NCBI GenBank assembly: GCA_029582265.1
Contig: CM055817.1
Span: forward strand, 61,691,152-61,755,151
Direction: 5' to 3'
Length of the DNA: 64,000 nucleotides
From: Zoroaster sp. YZ-2022
Taxonomy: Eukaryota; Echinodermata; Asteroidea; Forcipulatida; Zoroasteridae
Shown here: one piece after another, positions 33,000-44,350 of the stretch
How the letters are laid out: the number at the start of each line of letters is the position of its first letter
How positions within the stretch are numbered: the first letter of the stretch is position 1
Notes under the pieces: model-generated
The model's input: only the letters and a program-made list of their open reading frames with translations
The model's database searches: none
Told to the model about the DNA's origin: nothing
Made by a program: the position numbers and the translations under genes

Positions 33000-33660
33000 C
33001 AAATAGAGCATGACGCAACCAAGCCGGAGGTCAATGTCACTGAACATGCGCAGTGACTGTTTTTTGGGACTTCGCAATTTATTTTGGGGACTTCGCAATT
33101 TATTGATTTGAGAGCCACAAATTTATTCACTCGAGAGCCACAAATCAGAAAAAGAACAGGTCATACTATCTATTTCAATATTGTAGGAGTCAATTTATCA
33201 TAATACAAAATAATTTGTTCTTTTTGGGGATGAAAAGACCAATTCTAAAACCACGCCGTCCAACTCATAACCTAACTATTACTAAGCGGATTCGTTTCCT
33301 CTCGACCATTAGGACGTGGTCGAACACTATAGATCACACTATAGATCACATCATATCATATCATATCATGTCATGAAAATTCTTGTGAAATCAAATGTTT
33401 TATGAAAGCTCCTGGTTATTTGAATATGATGAAAATTTTCAATAAAGTGATGCTCCTGACTATTTAAATACTACTTTATAATTTGAGGCAAAGTTACATT
33501 GTCTTAATTTATTTACGTAATTACACCTGAAAACAAACATCAAAGTGTTTAGGAAAACAACCAAAATGGTTTACTTTATTTGAACATTTTGTAAAAATCA
33601 CATCAACATGACATGTGAAATGACATCATCAATTTAGGTTGCGTATACATTTAGTAAGGT
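33000..33660. other. Intergenic or intronic, no gene seen
   Basis: AT-rich with a short 'atcat/atcac' run at about 33330-33370. No exon signals were trusted. Confidence 0.4.
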
Positions 33661-33886
33661 TGTGCCATGACTAAGTAAAATTTTGAGGACCATATATTTT
33701 ATGGCTCTATCAATTCCGTGTATAATAACCTACTTGCTATTTGGAACACTTCCTAAAGAAGTACATCTGAGCATTTCCCACCTATACAAGTTAACATTAC
33801 AAACACCTTTTTATGTACAAACCGCAATACTTCAACAAAGAAAACACCAAGTGATGTGCTACAAAGACGCACTAGCTCAGGGGAAC

Positions 33887-33932
33887 ATGAGTGATGTACC
33901 CCACGGGGTATATTACCTTGATCGTGCTCACC
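33887..33932 (+). CDS. Candidate initiator exon of NLR-type gene B
   Basis: ATG opens 15 codons (MSDVPHGVYYLDRAH) ending in the donor 'cc|gtaagt' with phase 1. The open frame extends further upstream without a stop (from about 33683), so it could also be an internal exon with a longer 5' part. Joined to the exons at 39941, 42346 and 44434 it gives an uninterrupted frame of about 1076 residues. Evidence is phase and donor quality only. Confidence 0.4.
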
Positions 33933-33947
33933 GTAAGTTGTTCATAA

Positions 33948-34437
33948 TATATATTGCTTCGTTCTCATAAGTCATGAAACATATTGCTTCGTTCTCATAA
34001 GTCATCATACATATTACTTCGTTCTCATAAGTCATGATACATATATTGCTTCTTTCTCATAAGTCATGATACATATTGCTTCGTTCATATAAGTCATGAA
34101 ACATATTGCTTCGTTCTCATAAGTCATAATACATATTGCTTTGTTCGCATAAGTCATGATACATATTGCTTCGTTCTCATAAGTCATAATACATATTGCT
34201 TCGTTCTCATAAGTCATGAAACATACATATTGCTTCGTTCTCATAAGTCATGATACATATTGCTTCTTTCTCATAAGTCATGATACATATTGCTTCGTTC
34301 ATATAAGTCATGAAACATATTGCTTCGTTCTCATAAGTCATCATACATATTGCTTCGTTCTCATAAGTCATAATACATATTGCTTCGTTCTCATAAGTCA
34401 TGAAACATATTGCTTCGTTCTCATAAGTAATGATACA
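33948..34437. repeat. 30-bp minisatellite, about 16 units
   Basis: The unit is 'catattgcttcgttctcata' plus 'agtcatgata', with variants ('atgaaac', 'atcatac', 'ttctttc', 'ttcatat', 'ttcgcat'). Because 30 is a multiple of three, both strands are open and read decapeptide repeats. No splice or start context supports coding. It lies in the presumed first intron of gene B. Confidence 0.9.
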
Positions 34438-34854
34438 TCGTATTCTCACCATGCAAAGTTTCAAATCATGCTTGTTGTACTTATACATAGTTATACATTT
34501 ACTTGGAATAGTTTTACCCACGCTCGCACCACCCACTCCTTAGTCCATTTCTCCATGGCCGGGGTACACATCACAATAATACATTAGTGAAGTACAATAA
34601 ATTAATAACACATTATTCTAGGTTTACTCTGCTCATTCCTTCCTCCATGCTCTGTTACATCTTTACAGAATGTGGTCATTTGCGTGGATCATAGACCTTG
34701 GCAACATCGTTTACAAATTGCATGAAAATGTCTTTGTCCTTGTCACTGGTTAGTTCTATGATGTGCATTTTGAAAAACACACGATTAAAATTAATGCATT
34801 GTTCCCAAAACCGATGATGTATCATACTATATTTGCATCGGAAATAAATAATAT

Positions 34855-35112
34855 ATTGTTTTTTTTACCCTACACCGATGTATGATAAGCACTGTATACT
34901 CAGAACTTCTCCCAAGTGCTTGGAAAAAATCCAACCTATACTCGGGTGGGATTCGAACCCATCTGTACACATCTACTCTAGAATGCGGGGTTCGTGCGTT
35001 CGAATCCCACCCGAGTATAGCTTGGAATTTTTACAAGCACTCGGGGAAAGTACTGAGTATACAGTGCTTATGACACATCGGTGTTGGGTAAATAAAAACA
35101 ACATATGATGTA
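34855..35112. repeat. Inverted dimer of a tRNA-like SINE segment
   Basis: Two arms of about 115 bp are reverse complements: 'aagcactgtatactcag' through 'tactcgggtgggattcgaac' on the left, and the inverse on the right (35000-35112). The inner ends carry B-box-like 'ggttcgaatcccacc' in opposite directions. Parts match the single-copy SINEs at 44095-44350 and 61200-61440. Open frames across it reflect the symmetry. Confidence 0.75.
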
Positions 35113-35119
35113 TCATACC

Positions 35120-36075
35120 TAACAAATACATTTAGAAATAAACAAGTCAATTTTGAAAGAAAAGGGAAAATTGCCTAAAAAATTACAACTTTCACTCATT
35201 TTTGCTCAAAATACAGACCCAACAAGGTCATAAAATAAATGACATCATATTCTGTACAGATTGATGACAATAGATTAAAAAATAAACAAAAAACAAAAAA
35301 CAAAACATGTGTATTGTTGAAAAAAACCAAAATGTCCCATCAAAGTAAAGACATTGAACTTTACCACTAACCCCATATTAATGCAATGACCCAAATACAT
35401 TCCATTCCACATTAACCTTTATAACAACGTTCGATAAAGTTGCATCGCCCGATCCGCCGAAAGACCAACAAATTTAAAATTCTTTCACCGAACGAATTTC
35501 ACAGGTGATGCTGCTTCAAAACGAAACACATACAACAATTACTGTGTACCCCGCTACGTACCTTAATGTTGGATTCCGACAATAAATAATTTATTATATT
35601 TAATTAACTACTTCTAATTATTGCCAGAGATTTTCATGCAGGATATTAAATTAAAACTTACAACTCTGTACAATCATTAAAAGAAGCTATTGAACAATTC
35701 AATTCAAAAAAATCTGCTCAAGACCGCCAAAAAAAATCCCGATGCATCTTCAAAACTTTTGACCATAATACTTCAATGAACAACCTGTTATGTCCATATT
35801 TATCTTCCCGAACCAACTCACGAACTAATCAATAACGCCCTCGTAAGTTATACAAATAACATTCTACAAACCGAATATCATTATGTTATTTCATACACCA
35901 TCCATTGTTACAATGCAACGCATCCATTAAATTAATATTGTTTTATGTTTATTAAAATGCTGTAATAAATTGCTTTCTTTACAACATAATTACATCCTCT
36001 TCTAAAACTGTCAATTTCTTTGTTTAAAATTACTTCATGTCGTCATGGCCCATAAAAACTTATAAATTATTATTA
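35120..36075. other. AT-rich DNA, no gene seen
   Basis: AT-rich single-copy-looking sequence in the presumed gene B intron. No exon with splice sites is supported. Confidence 0.4.
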
Positions 36076-36079
36076 CAAC

Positions 36080-36435
36080 CTCCCATTCCTTTACAAGCAA
36101 ACTGCTTCTACACACGTTTCAAATGGGCATATCACTGTACCTACAGTAGCCGCGTAGCCACTTTACTACAGACACTTTGGACTTAGACCATTTTCCAATC
36201 CTCCCATTGCTTTTCAAGCAACACTGCTTTTACACGTGTTTCATATAGAACAATCAGTGTAGCCAAGTAGCCACTGTACCACAGACACTTTGGACTTAGA
36301 CCATTTTCCAATCCTCCCATTGCTTTTCCACGCAAGACTGCTTTTACACGTGTTTCATATAGAACAGTTAATGTAGCCAAAGTAGCCGCGTAGCCACTTT
36401 ACTACAGACACTTTGGACTTGGACTATTTTCCAAT
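36080..36435. repeat. ~120-bp tandem repeat, three units
   Basis: 'ctacagacactttggacttagaccattttccaatcctcccattgc' type units end near 36180, 36300 and 36420. Each unit includes 'cacgtgtttcatatagaac' or a diverged form. The minus-strand frame across two units is incidental. Confidence 0.75.
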
Positions 36436-36674
36436 CCCCCATACTTTTGAACGCAACAACGAATGTTCTTGCTGCCCTCAAGCGACACGTAACAACCACT
36501 TCACCGACCATATCCCCTCTGCAGGATGGCTGATAGACTGGTCCCCTACATTAAACCGCACCATGAATTATCACATCAGTTCAAACAGACCGACCGACTG
36601 ATTGCGTTCCGCAAACTCCATGTAGCCAGGTAATTTTTGGGGTCACTCCGAAAACGCGGGGCATTCTACAATTA

Positions 36675-36995
36675 CTCCAACAGTGTAATTGGCAGTGTTA
36701 CTCACGAATAGTATTCGCGAATAGTAGTCACGTATAGTTAGCAAACAGTTTACGACTGCAAGTTATGCAGTGCAAAGGCAATACATTATTGCAGGTGACA
36801 GTCGCTGCAGTCACACCCAGCCAGCCAGCCACGTCGGCTTCCTCAAAGGCATTACTCGGGAGTACTTTTCCCGAATACTACAAAGCTTACCACAGCAGTG
36901 CCTAGACAAAACGGTGTAATTGGCAGTGTTAGTTGGCAAACAGTTCACAACCGGGAAGTTATGTAGTGCAAAGGCAATACATTATTACTCACAAT
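36675..36995. repeat. Two-copy repeat with 'gtgtaattggcagtgtta'
   Basis: 'gtgtaattggcagtgtta...gcaaacagtt...tgcaaaggcaatacattatt' occurs at about 36684-36792 and again at about 36922-36988. Short inverted 'cgaatagt' motifs surround it. Non-coding. Confidence 0.6.
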
Positions 36996-37257
36996 TAATC
37001 GTGAATGGTCATTATTCGCGCCAGCCCGATTAATCGAATAGTTCAAAATCCGTGAATACAAGTACGATTAGCAACAACTATTCGTGAATATTCGAATAAT
37101 CAAACTACATGTATTCGCCCAGGCCTATATGTAGTAAAAAAAACAATGATATATGTAATCAGGCGGAAACTTGAGTGATTACAAATTGTTGGTCCTTTTT
37201 TATGGCAAATTTCCGTTTCCATTTTACTAAACCGTTCACACACATAATGTATATGCC

Positions 37258-37612
37258 ATTGTCGAGCGGTTTTGTGCATCAGATTTGTGTTCTGATGGCT
37301 GAGTCGTCAGAATGTGGGTTCGAATCCCAACCGCGACCATGGTGCACGACACTTTACCATAATTGCTTCTCTCCACCCAGGAGTAAATGGGTACCTGTGA
37401 GGGCAGAGTAATTGGTTGTTGTGTTTGATTAGCCCTATACAAATGTATGTGCTGTAATGGCAGCAATTGAGCTGTATACTCCTCAGGGAGCTGAGATGGT
37501 TTCAGGAATGATTTATGAGCCTGATGAGCAGGGGTAATAATCTAATGTGTCTTGAGCACCAGTTTGGTGGATACGTGCGCCATATAAGTCCACATTATTA
37601 TTATTGTGATGC
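37258..37612 (+). repeat. tRNA-derived SINE, complete copy
   Basis: Same order as the interrupted SINE at 19868/27483: tRNA-like head with 'gggttcgaatcccaaccg', then 'cttctctccacccagg', 'taaatgggtacctgtgaggg', 'aattgagctgtatactcctc', 'ggatacgtgcgccatataag' and an 'attattatt' tail. Joining across the BEL site is seamless here, proving the interruption in the other copy. Confidence 0.85.
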
Positions 37613-37984
37613 AACAGCAGTTTGTATTTTCTACCCTTTTATATAATGGTATAACCTTGGTGAGGGATTCGCTGGTTCCGTGCACGATTAGGCGATGCCG
37701 CAGCACACAGCCATCGAGCACCAGTTTTGGAGCGCAGAGCAGCATGCGCGCATTGCATTGTATGTATAATTATTTGGGGTCAGTTGCTGTGAACTTGTAG
37801 AGAGTATAGTTCAATAGAGTTAGCTAGCTCGCAGAGTCGTAAAAAGTCATAAAAGAGACCGTACGTTCAAGTCATATAAGCCCGAGGGTATGGCGCTACA
37901 TGTATATAGGTGGTAAGTCCAGGAGCATTGTATATTGTGCATGTGCTGTACTTAATACTTTGTAAGGTGGCTTATACTGTTGAT

Positions 37985-38317
37985 GGTTTCAGACTTTATT
38001 TCCCTTCTAAAAAAATCCTCCACTTCAGAAAATGGAAGGATCCTATTATAGTTGCCACTGCGCATGTTCAATGACTGTGTTGGTCACTTATTGGGGAGTT
38101 TACAAGGAATTCTTTACAAGATCAGAATGACATGACTGAGGAAGTCATCGTATACCAAAAATGCCTGATTTTTCATGAAATAAATATCCTGGAATAATTT
38201 GAAGTACATGTATATGTCCATCATCATACATATATGTTCTCCACCTTCCTAGGTAGGTAAGATTACTTTATTGGTTATATTGAATGAGAAAAAGTGGCGG
38301 TCGGATACGCATTCTAC
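37985..38317. repeat. Partial copy of the 2215-3109 TIR element
   Basis: Matches about 2595-3015 ('gatggtttc.gactttattt', 'atgactgaggaagtcatcgt', 'aaaaagtggcggtcggata'), with deletions. Neither outer end is present. Confidence 0.7.
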
Positions 38318-38939
38318 CCTTAAGTTCCCCTCCATTGTGAGGTGCATTAATGGTGTGCCAGTGACCCCTCATCGAGGTGCCATAGATTTTCATGTTAGTC
38401 ATAAGGATTTGCTGTATTAATTATTGTTATTGTAGTGATTTCAGGGCTCGGTCACCTCCAGGTGAGGTGCATTATTGTTTGCGAATAGACCAGTCAATAT
38501 TTGTTATATAAATACACAACAACTTGTACCTTAGTGATCTTTTTCATAGGGTGGTCTCACAGCAATTGTATTCATTCATCGAGGTGGTATACTGCTATCC
38601 CAACAGATACGTTCCTAACCGCTCGGGGACTTTTCCGGTCAGAGGCCGACCGTGCGACAATTCCTCCCTAGGGGTGTTGCGTCACAATATCCAATTTTGC
38701 AATATTGTTTGTTTCCCAGTGTGCTCTGTCTGTCTCGAGTCATACTTTTCGAAACGTCTTTAACTGTCCTCACTACCGGTTATTTTCAGAACCACACCAA
38801 TTCTTCCAAGAAGAGATTATTACACATGGTGTTACCCATAAACCTATAACCTTCTAATATCCAATCCATCATGCAAAGCTTCAAATCAAATTTAACTTAT
38901 ATGGATGTATATCTGTGTTGTTTTTACAGAAGTAATGTC

Positions 38940-39310
38940 TCCCACAGGTTATCAGTCAAGTCCTGCGATATACAACCCAGCATTAGAAGCACACTACGGC
39001 CCGACAGGTAGCTATATGAACATAAATCAATGGGTGGATGATGATGAAAGGCACATCGAACACATTTATACCAAATTGCAGTTTGCAAAAAGCGTCCATA
39101 TCAAGATAGAACACAGAAAGAGCGAGAGAAGTTGAATTTTTATATTGAGTATGAAAAGATATTTCTCATTGAGGGCGGTCTCGTTAAGCGCCTTATTTTC
39201 TGTGGCAAAGGGGGTGTAGGGAAGATTGCCTGTGACTGGGCTGTTTGTTCCATTGGTGTTATTTTAACATCGCATTTTTTGCAGAGTTAGGACTAGGGCT
39301 ATACACTGGT
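38940..39310 (+). pseudogene. NACHT-exon 5' fragment, copy 2
   Basis: After 'tttttacag' it reads VMSPTGYQSSPA ... SYMNINQWVDDDERHIEHIY, matching the start of the intact exon at 44434. It stops at 39135 after a frameshift. Downstream the other frame gives 'LIFCGKGGVGK' followed directly by IACDWAV, with the same 18-bp P-loop deletion as 31169. The rest of the NACHT and the LRRs are missing. It cannot bind nucleotide normally and is not a working gene. It is near-identical to 40610-40980. Confidence 0.85.
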
Positions 39311-39499
39311 ATTCATATTTGGCCAAATTGTCAAATTCAGAAAACCCAAGTTCAATGAGGTAAACCTCTCGTAAGTTAACATCTATTGGAGAAATGTTTT
39401 ACTGTAATTTTAGATAAAAAACGTATGTTGTTTAGTGGCATAACCTATGAAAAGGGACATGTTATTATAATTTGCTCAGAATCCTTCTTGAAGGAATGC

Positions 39500-39800
39500 T
39501 ATAGCAGAAAACTACAGAAGCACATTCATCATGCCAGTCTCGTAACAAACAATATTTTATTGTGAATATTCAGGGATTATGGTCGATCATACGAAGTTTC
39601 TTAGTAGGGTCGAGCTGGTTTCATTTCAAACATTCTGTTATCAAAATGATTTCTGTATCAAAATAACCTTGGTTACCATTGGAAACTGTACAATTTAACT
39701 ATTTGAAAACTATAATGAGTAAATAAAAGCCAAAGAAGTGTGAATTGTGAGAAACAATTGTAATAAACACATTAGGAAATTGCCACCAATGAATTTATTG
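39500..39800. repeat. 3' flank of the NACHT-LRR unit, diverged copy
   Basis: Resembles 47430-47800 ('ttatcaaaatgatttc.gtatcaaa', 'ccttggttaccattggaaac', 'aaataaaagccaaagaagtg'). Both lie downstream of NACHT exon copies, so the unit of duplication included about 1 kb of 3' flank. Confidence 0.7.
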
Positions 39801-39940
39801 AAAATTCGTTAAATCAAAAGACATGGCTTTTGGGTGGACATGTTTCCAATATTTCGCACATACATGTATGTTGAACTTTCATTGCAAAGCCTCAAAACTG
39901 CCATTGATGAAGTTTGCTTCACTTTTTTTTTTTTTTTCAG

Positions 39941-40348
39941 AGACACACACACAGAGGGAAGAGGAAACACGATCTGCTGCCCCAAGATCAAGCAGAACAC
40001 ACAAACCTTTGAATGATTGTACAAAAGATGAAGTTGAGTGCTGGTTGTTGGGTATTGGCGTGGATCAAACCAAAGCAATCGAGTTCAAGCATGCGAATGT
40101 AACAGGCGACTTATTAGTAATGTACACAGAAGAAGATCTACTGAACGATTTTAATTTGAAAACAGGTGACTTTCGGAAAATTACGTACTCGAGAAAGGAC
40201 AGCAAGAAGAACTTTCTTAAACTTACTACTATCAAGAACGCCAGGGATTCTGAAGGACAAACCTCAGAGATTAGCAACATTACAGAATCTTCCATCCAAT
40301 TTAATCGCATCCAAGTTAATCAACAGATGGTGGAACATTCCCCAGCCG
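39941..40348 (+). CDS. SAM-domain exon
   Basis: A 408-nt exon after a long T-tract and 'ttcag', ending at 'ccg|gtaagt', phase 1 at both ends. After a polar start (THTQREEETRSAAPRSSR) residues 24-85 look like a SAM domain: 'CTKDEVECWLLGIGVDQTKA', 'EFKHANVTGDLLVMYTEEDL' and 'DFNLKTGDFRKI'. SAM domains self-associate or bind partners and are found in signalling scaffolds, including SARM1-type and some invertebrate immune proteins. The remaining 50 residues are Ser/Thr/Asn-rich linker. It is followed 2 kb on by another in-phase exon and then the NACHT-LRR exon. Confidence 0.75.
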
Positions 40349-40411
40349 GTAAGTGAAATTTAATGTTTGATGTTTGAGCTAGGTGGTTACCACGTTTTAA
40401 GCGCGCACGGA

Positions 40412-40982
40412 ATACTTTTCGAAACGTCTTTAACTGTCCTCACTACCGGTTATTTTCAGAACCACACCAATTCTTCCAAGAAGAGATTATTACACATGGT
40501 GTTACCCATAAACCTATAACCTTCTAATATCCAATCCATCATGCAAAGCTTCAAATCAAATTTAACTTATATGGATGTATATCTGTGTTGTTTTTACAGA
40601 AGTAATGTCTCCCACAGGTTATCAGTCAAGTCCTGCGATATACAACCCAGCATTAGAAGCACACTACGGCCCGACAGGTAGCTATATGAACATAAATCAA
40701 TGGGTGGATGATGATAAAAGGCACATCGAACACATTTATACCAAATTGCAGTTTGCAAAAAGCGTCCATATCAAGATAGAACACAGAAAGAGCGAGAGAA
40801 GTTGAATTTTTATATTGAGTATGAAAAGATATTTCTCATTGAGGGCGGTCTCGTTAAGCGCCTTATTTTCTGTGGCAAAGGGGGTGTAGGGAAGATTGCC
40901 TGTGACTGGGCTGTTTGTTCCATTGGTGTTATTTTAACATCGCATTTTTTGCAGAGTTAGGACTAGGGCTATACACTGGTAT
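40412..40982 (+). repeat. 571-bp duplication of 38742-39312
   Basis: The two blocks are the same length. I see one difference (gatgatgaaagg / gatgataaaagg). The block includes intron, acceptor and the start of a NACHT exon. It is bracketed by a roughly 70-bp direct repeat of host sequence (40344-40411 and 40983-41055, differing by an inserted 'ttga'). Confidence 0.9.
40610..40980 (+). pseudogene. NACHT-exon 5' fragment, copy 3
   Basis: Same content and same defects as 38940-39310: stop at 40805 after SERS, P-loop without Ser-Thr, no further NACHT sequence. It lies directly behind the SAM exon donor. If spliced to the SAM exon it would add about 65 residues and stop, giving a short SAM protein without NACHT. 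Confidence 0.85.
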
Positions 40983-41055
40983 AGCCGGTAAGTGAAATTT
41001 AATGTTTGATGTTTGATTGAGCTAGGTGGTTACCACGTTTTAAGCGCGCACGGAA

Positions 41056-42345
41056 ATGGTGTTCTCATATTCTCTAAAACCGAGAGCACGCATGTGAATA
41101 ATGCATTGCGTGCGCGTATAAATTTACACACACACAGAAAACGTGCAATAAAGATTGCACACCTATTCCACCAAGACACAAGGTGATTTGCCCATGGTTT
41201 TAACCCTAGTCTGGCATTGTCACCGTCACGGTGTCTAGACGTCATTTTGAAAAGATGCTGTCAGTCTATAGGTTATATTTGTCTGGATAGCACAAGTCAG
41301 CCAATGTCACCGTTATGGTGTCCAGAAGTCATTTTGAATAGTTGCTGTCAGTCTATAGGTTATGCATATCTGTGGTTACACCACCAAAAGTACAGAATAT
41401 CACCAGGTTGATACTGGGTGCACACTGCACATACGCCCAGGTTGGATTTCACCTCCGTGTACTACAGTGACGTTGTAAAATTTTACCTGTAATTTTACCT
41501 GCTGTAACTTGGCAGTATAATTCCATCACCAAATACAATGCATCTCATCGAGGTTTGAATTTCAAGATATGGATATCAAGTGTTTTTAATGAAATAATCC
41601 CAAGATTTAACGTTAAAGAATTACCTTAGTTTTGATGGCTGCACGGTCACATGAGCATTACGACAAAACATAGGCCAATGTTGGCACGTGTAATTGGTGC
41701 ATCGGCGTACATACGAGCATGACGAGCTCGCATAAAACCTGCTGCGTGGAATATTTTACATAAACCGTGCAAACACTGCTGTTTTGTCTCTACATCCGCA
41801 TACCATCGAACTCAGGGATTTCTTTAACGTCAGATCTGGATTTTCTTTCACTAAAATGACTTAGTAAAAAGTGATATTTTTTAATTCAAACCTTAATAGC
41901 GCCTGTCATTATAGTTGGTCATAGAATTTTAGTACTGAGTTTCAGCCACCCCACAGAGGTAAGATTTAAACAGTTTCAAAAAAGAAATTTTATGTTTGGC
42001 CACTGCGGTTATTGGACTCTGTGTATACAGAGACGGAGTCCATATTTGGGCTAAATATATCACATACGTACATCGAATACATCCAAATAAACAACATAGA
42101 ATTCGTAGCTGCAACCTCATAACCACATTATCAGTTCCACAGGATCATGTTTGTTGGCAGAAGAAAGAAAAAGAACAATTCGTTATCGAGACTGTGCTTT
42201 CGCAAAACCTGCTCGTATGGAACATTTTTTCATTTCACTGTTTTTTCATTTTTTTTGTATAGGCACCTTGATCAGTTTTTCTTGTGCATTATCAGTTTAT
42301 ATTATTAATTCTAACAACTATTTTATTAACTCCCAGCTATCACAG
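41056..42345. other. Intron-like stretch, no exon seen
   Basis: Contains a two-copy repeat around 'tgtc.ccgt.a.ggtgtc' with 'ttgctgtcagtctataggtt' (about 41216-41275 and 41304-41365). No further domain exon was recognised. Confidence 0.4.
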
Positions 42346-42729
42346 ACGTGGCAGTTATAATGGGCGTTCCGGAGGTTTCAGAAGGAGCTAATTCGCAGAC
42401 AGTAATGAACTATGTCTTTGCGATGTTGCAGACATGGGCACGATATTTAGTACATCCATTCTTAAACAAAATGGTAGCTGCAATTGAAAACAATGGTGAT
42501 TGTGAACTACAAGACATAACAAAAGGAACGATTCATCTTGTTGTGAGGTTTTATTCTCGTGAGGGTCTCGACAGGTTCAGAGAGAGGTGTTTGAATGGAG
42601 AACTGGCCAAGAAACTAACTGAGATCCTAATTACAGACGAAATTAAAGAATTCGTTGGGTGTGATCGGAGCATTACTTTGACTCTGGAAGACAGCGACTA
42701 CAAACGGGCATGTAGTCTACTAGATGAGG
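42346..42729 (+). CDS. TRADD-N-like domain exon (tentative)
   Basis: A 384-nt exon between 'atcacag' and the donor 'gag|g gtaag' (phase 1 at both ends). It encodes 128 residues of alpha/beta character. 'GTIHLVVRFYSREGLDRFRE' then 'CLNGELAKKLTEILITDEIK' and 'DRSITLTLEDSDYKRACSLL' resemble the pattern of the TRADD N-terminal fold seen in many invertebrate multi-domain immune proteins: strand, helix with a W/F, 'sGeL...L...L', strand, 'Dy..A...L'. In TRADD this domain binds TRAF2. The assignment is from pattern memory and could be wrong; a homology search of this exon would decide. The position between SAM and NACHT exons supports an adaptor role. Confidence 0.55.
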
Positions 42730-43850
42730 GTAAGAATATGAAGGGAAAATACATTATTCAATAATACTGCTTCTTAGAGTATGCTATATACTCTCATTGA
42801 ATCAAGATCGTATTTTAGCAAATATACATATGGACAGTGTAATTTTCTGATATAAAGTAAAGTATTTTTGATAAAAAGTGAAGATTTGTTATAATGTTTA
42901 AATTTGTAAAAAAGGGTCATTCTTAAATCTTTCACATACGAGGGCACTGTTTTGTGAGATCACAACAAAAAACTCAGTGGCATAACAGCATTGAAAGCAC
43001 ACAAAATCAAAACTGGGAACCTTACTTTAAAAAGTTTACTGGTTGGTAACCAAACACGCAGTTAACCATACAAATAAAAATATTAAGATAACTTTCTTCT
43101 GAAAAGATGAGGAAATCTGTCAACTTTTATGCCACTGTGAGATCAATGTTTTGCTCATGAATTTATGCATCTTGCCATTGGTGTAAAAAAAAAGGCATCA
43201 AATTTGGAATTCAAGGTTGAAAATTTAAGTCGGCATGGATACAGCTAGAGTATAAGTTGTGCGTAATGTTTTTAAGTAAACAAATCATATTTCATTGGCC
43301 CTTTAAGACTAAATAACCAAACTGCAAGTTTCATTTGTGTCGATAACAAAAACATTGTGAAAATGTGTTTAGATTTTTCTTTGTCATTATAAGGTGGATT
43401 TTTTGAAAGACTTCTCTTTCCAATAATCTTATTGACAGTAATTTAACTTTTCTTAAAAATGACAACCCTCTGACAAATATACCATTATCCCTTTACAAGA
43501 AAGAATGTTGCATCCAATGGCTTATTCAAAACAAAATCAAATTTACAAGCATTGAAAAAATAAACAATCTATTGATATTGTTTGTTTCCATTTATTTACC
43601 GTGTATAAACTGTACACCAAGTATAACATGGTTGTTCAAAATATTTATTACTTATAATGGTGTTCCTAACATCTCCCTATTAAACGTTGATAATATTTCT
43701 GCCATTCCAAGTTCAATAATAACAGACCGCCATGTCACACAATGTGGAACTTGGAACGGCACAAATTAATTAGCACTTGTGTTACTTAATTGCTTTTGTC
43801 CTCAAAGCCAGAACATAAACACGGAATATATAGCGAAATGATACATATAC
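42730..43850. other. AT-rich intron-like stretch
   Basis: No exon, RNA gene or clear repeat copy was recognised. The 65-codon frame at 43572 has no splice context. Confidence 0.4.
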
Positions 43851-43854
43851 CAAA

Positions 43855-43965
43855 ATCCCCCCCCCCTGTATTCACCCTTGCCCGCCACTCTAAATGTGTG
43901 ATCCACAGCATTTATTTTGGATTCTTGATGCTCTGTAGTGTTTCTGAGTGCTTTAAAGTTCCATA
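43855..43965. repeat. Interspersed repeat with 'cctgtattcacc' start, copy 2
   Basis: Matches 18396-18510, including poly-C head, 'gtgtgatccacagcatttat' and 'ggattcttgatgc'. Confidence 0.6.
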
Positions 43966-44049
43966 AATTTACTTAATATACTCTGTACACGATGATAGTC
44001 ATGCCTGTACCTAATCTGTAATAATCTGGAAACAAAAGTGATAATAAAT

Positions 44050-44350
44050 TGTAGGACATAGGTTGGTGAAATTCTTGCATCGGGTGGTAAACAATTTATT
44101 TAATTTCGCCCTATAACGACGTGTGTATAGAACTGTATACTTGGTGCTTTCCGAGTGTCTGTGAAAAAACTTCACAGGCGACTCGGGTGGTATTCAAACC
44201 CACGACCTCCTGCTTACTAGTGCAGACATTCTAACCTCTCGACCACCGAGATTGCCTGGTGACAATTGGCTGGCTAGAATCATATATAGCAGTGGGTTCT
44301 GCGATGGATATAGGTTGGTGAAAGTCTTGTGTCGGGTGGTAAACAAATTG
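44050..44350 (-). repeat. tRNA-like SINE, second family, copy 1
   Basis: On the minus strand 'ggtggtcgagaggttagaat' (A-box-like) and 'gggtttgaataccacc' (B-box-like) form a class II (Ser/Leu-like) tRNA head. 'cactcgg' and 'gtatacagt' tail motifs are on the far side. It aligns with 61195-61440. The outer 'ataggttggtgaaa.tcttg' occurs at both ends of this copy. tRNA stems are imperfect. Confidence 0.7.

Noticed and set aside
33948..34437. CRISPR array (30-bp repeats)
   Set aside because: Units are directly adjacent without unique spacers and the DNA is animal; it is a minisatellite.
34032..34587. Long repeat-peptide frames on both strands (TYENEAICIM type)
   Set aside because: They follow from a 30-bp minisatellite whose length is divisible by three; both strands are open and there is no start or splice context.
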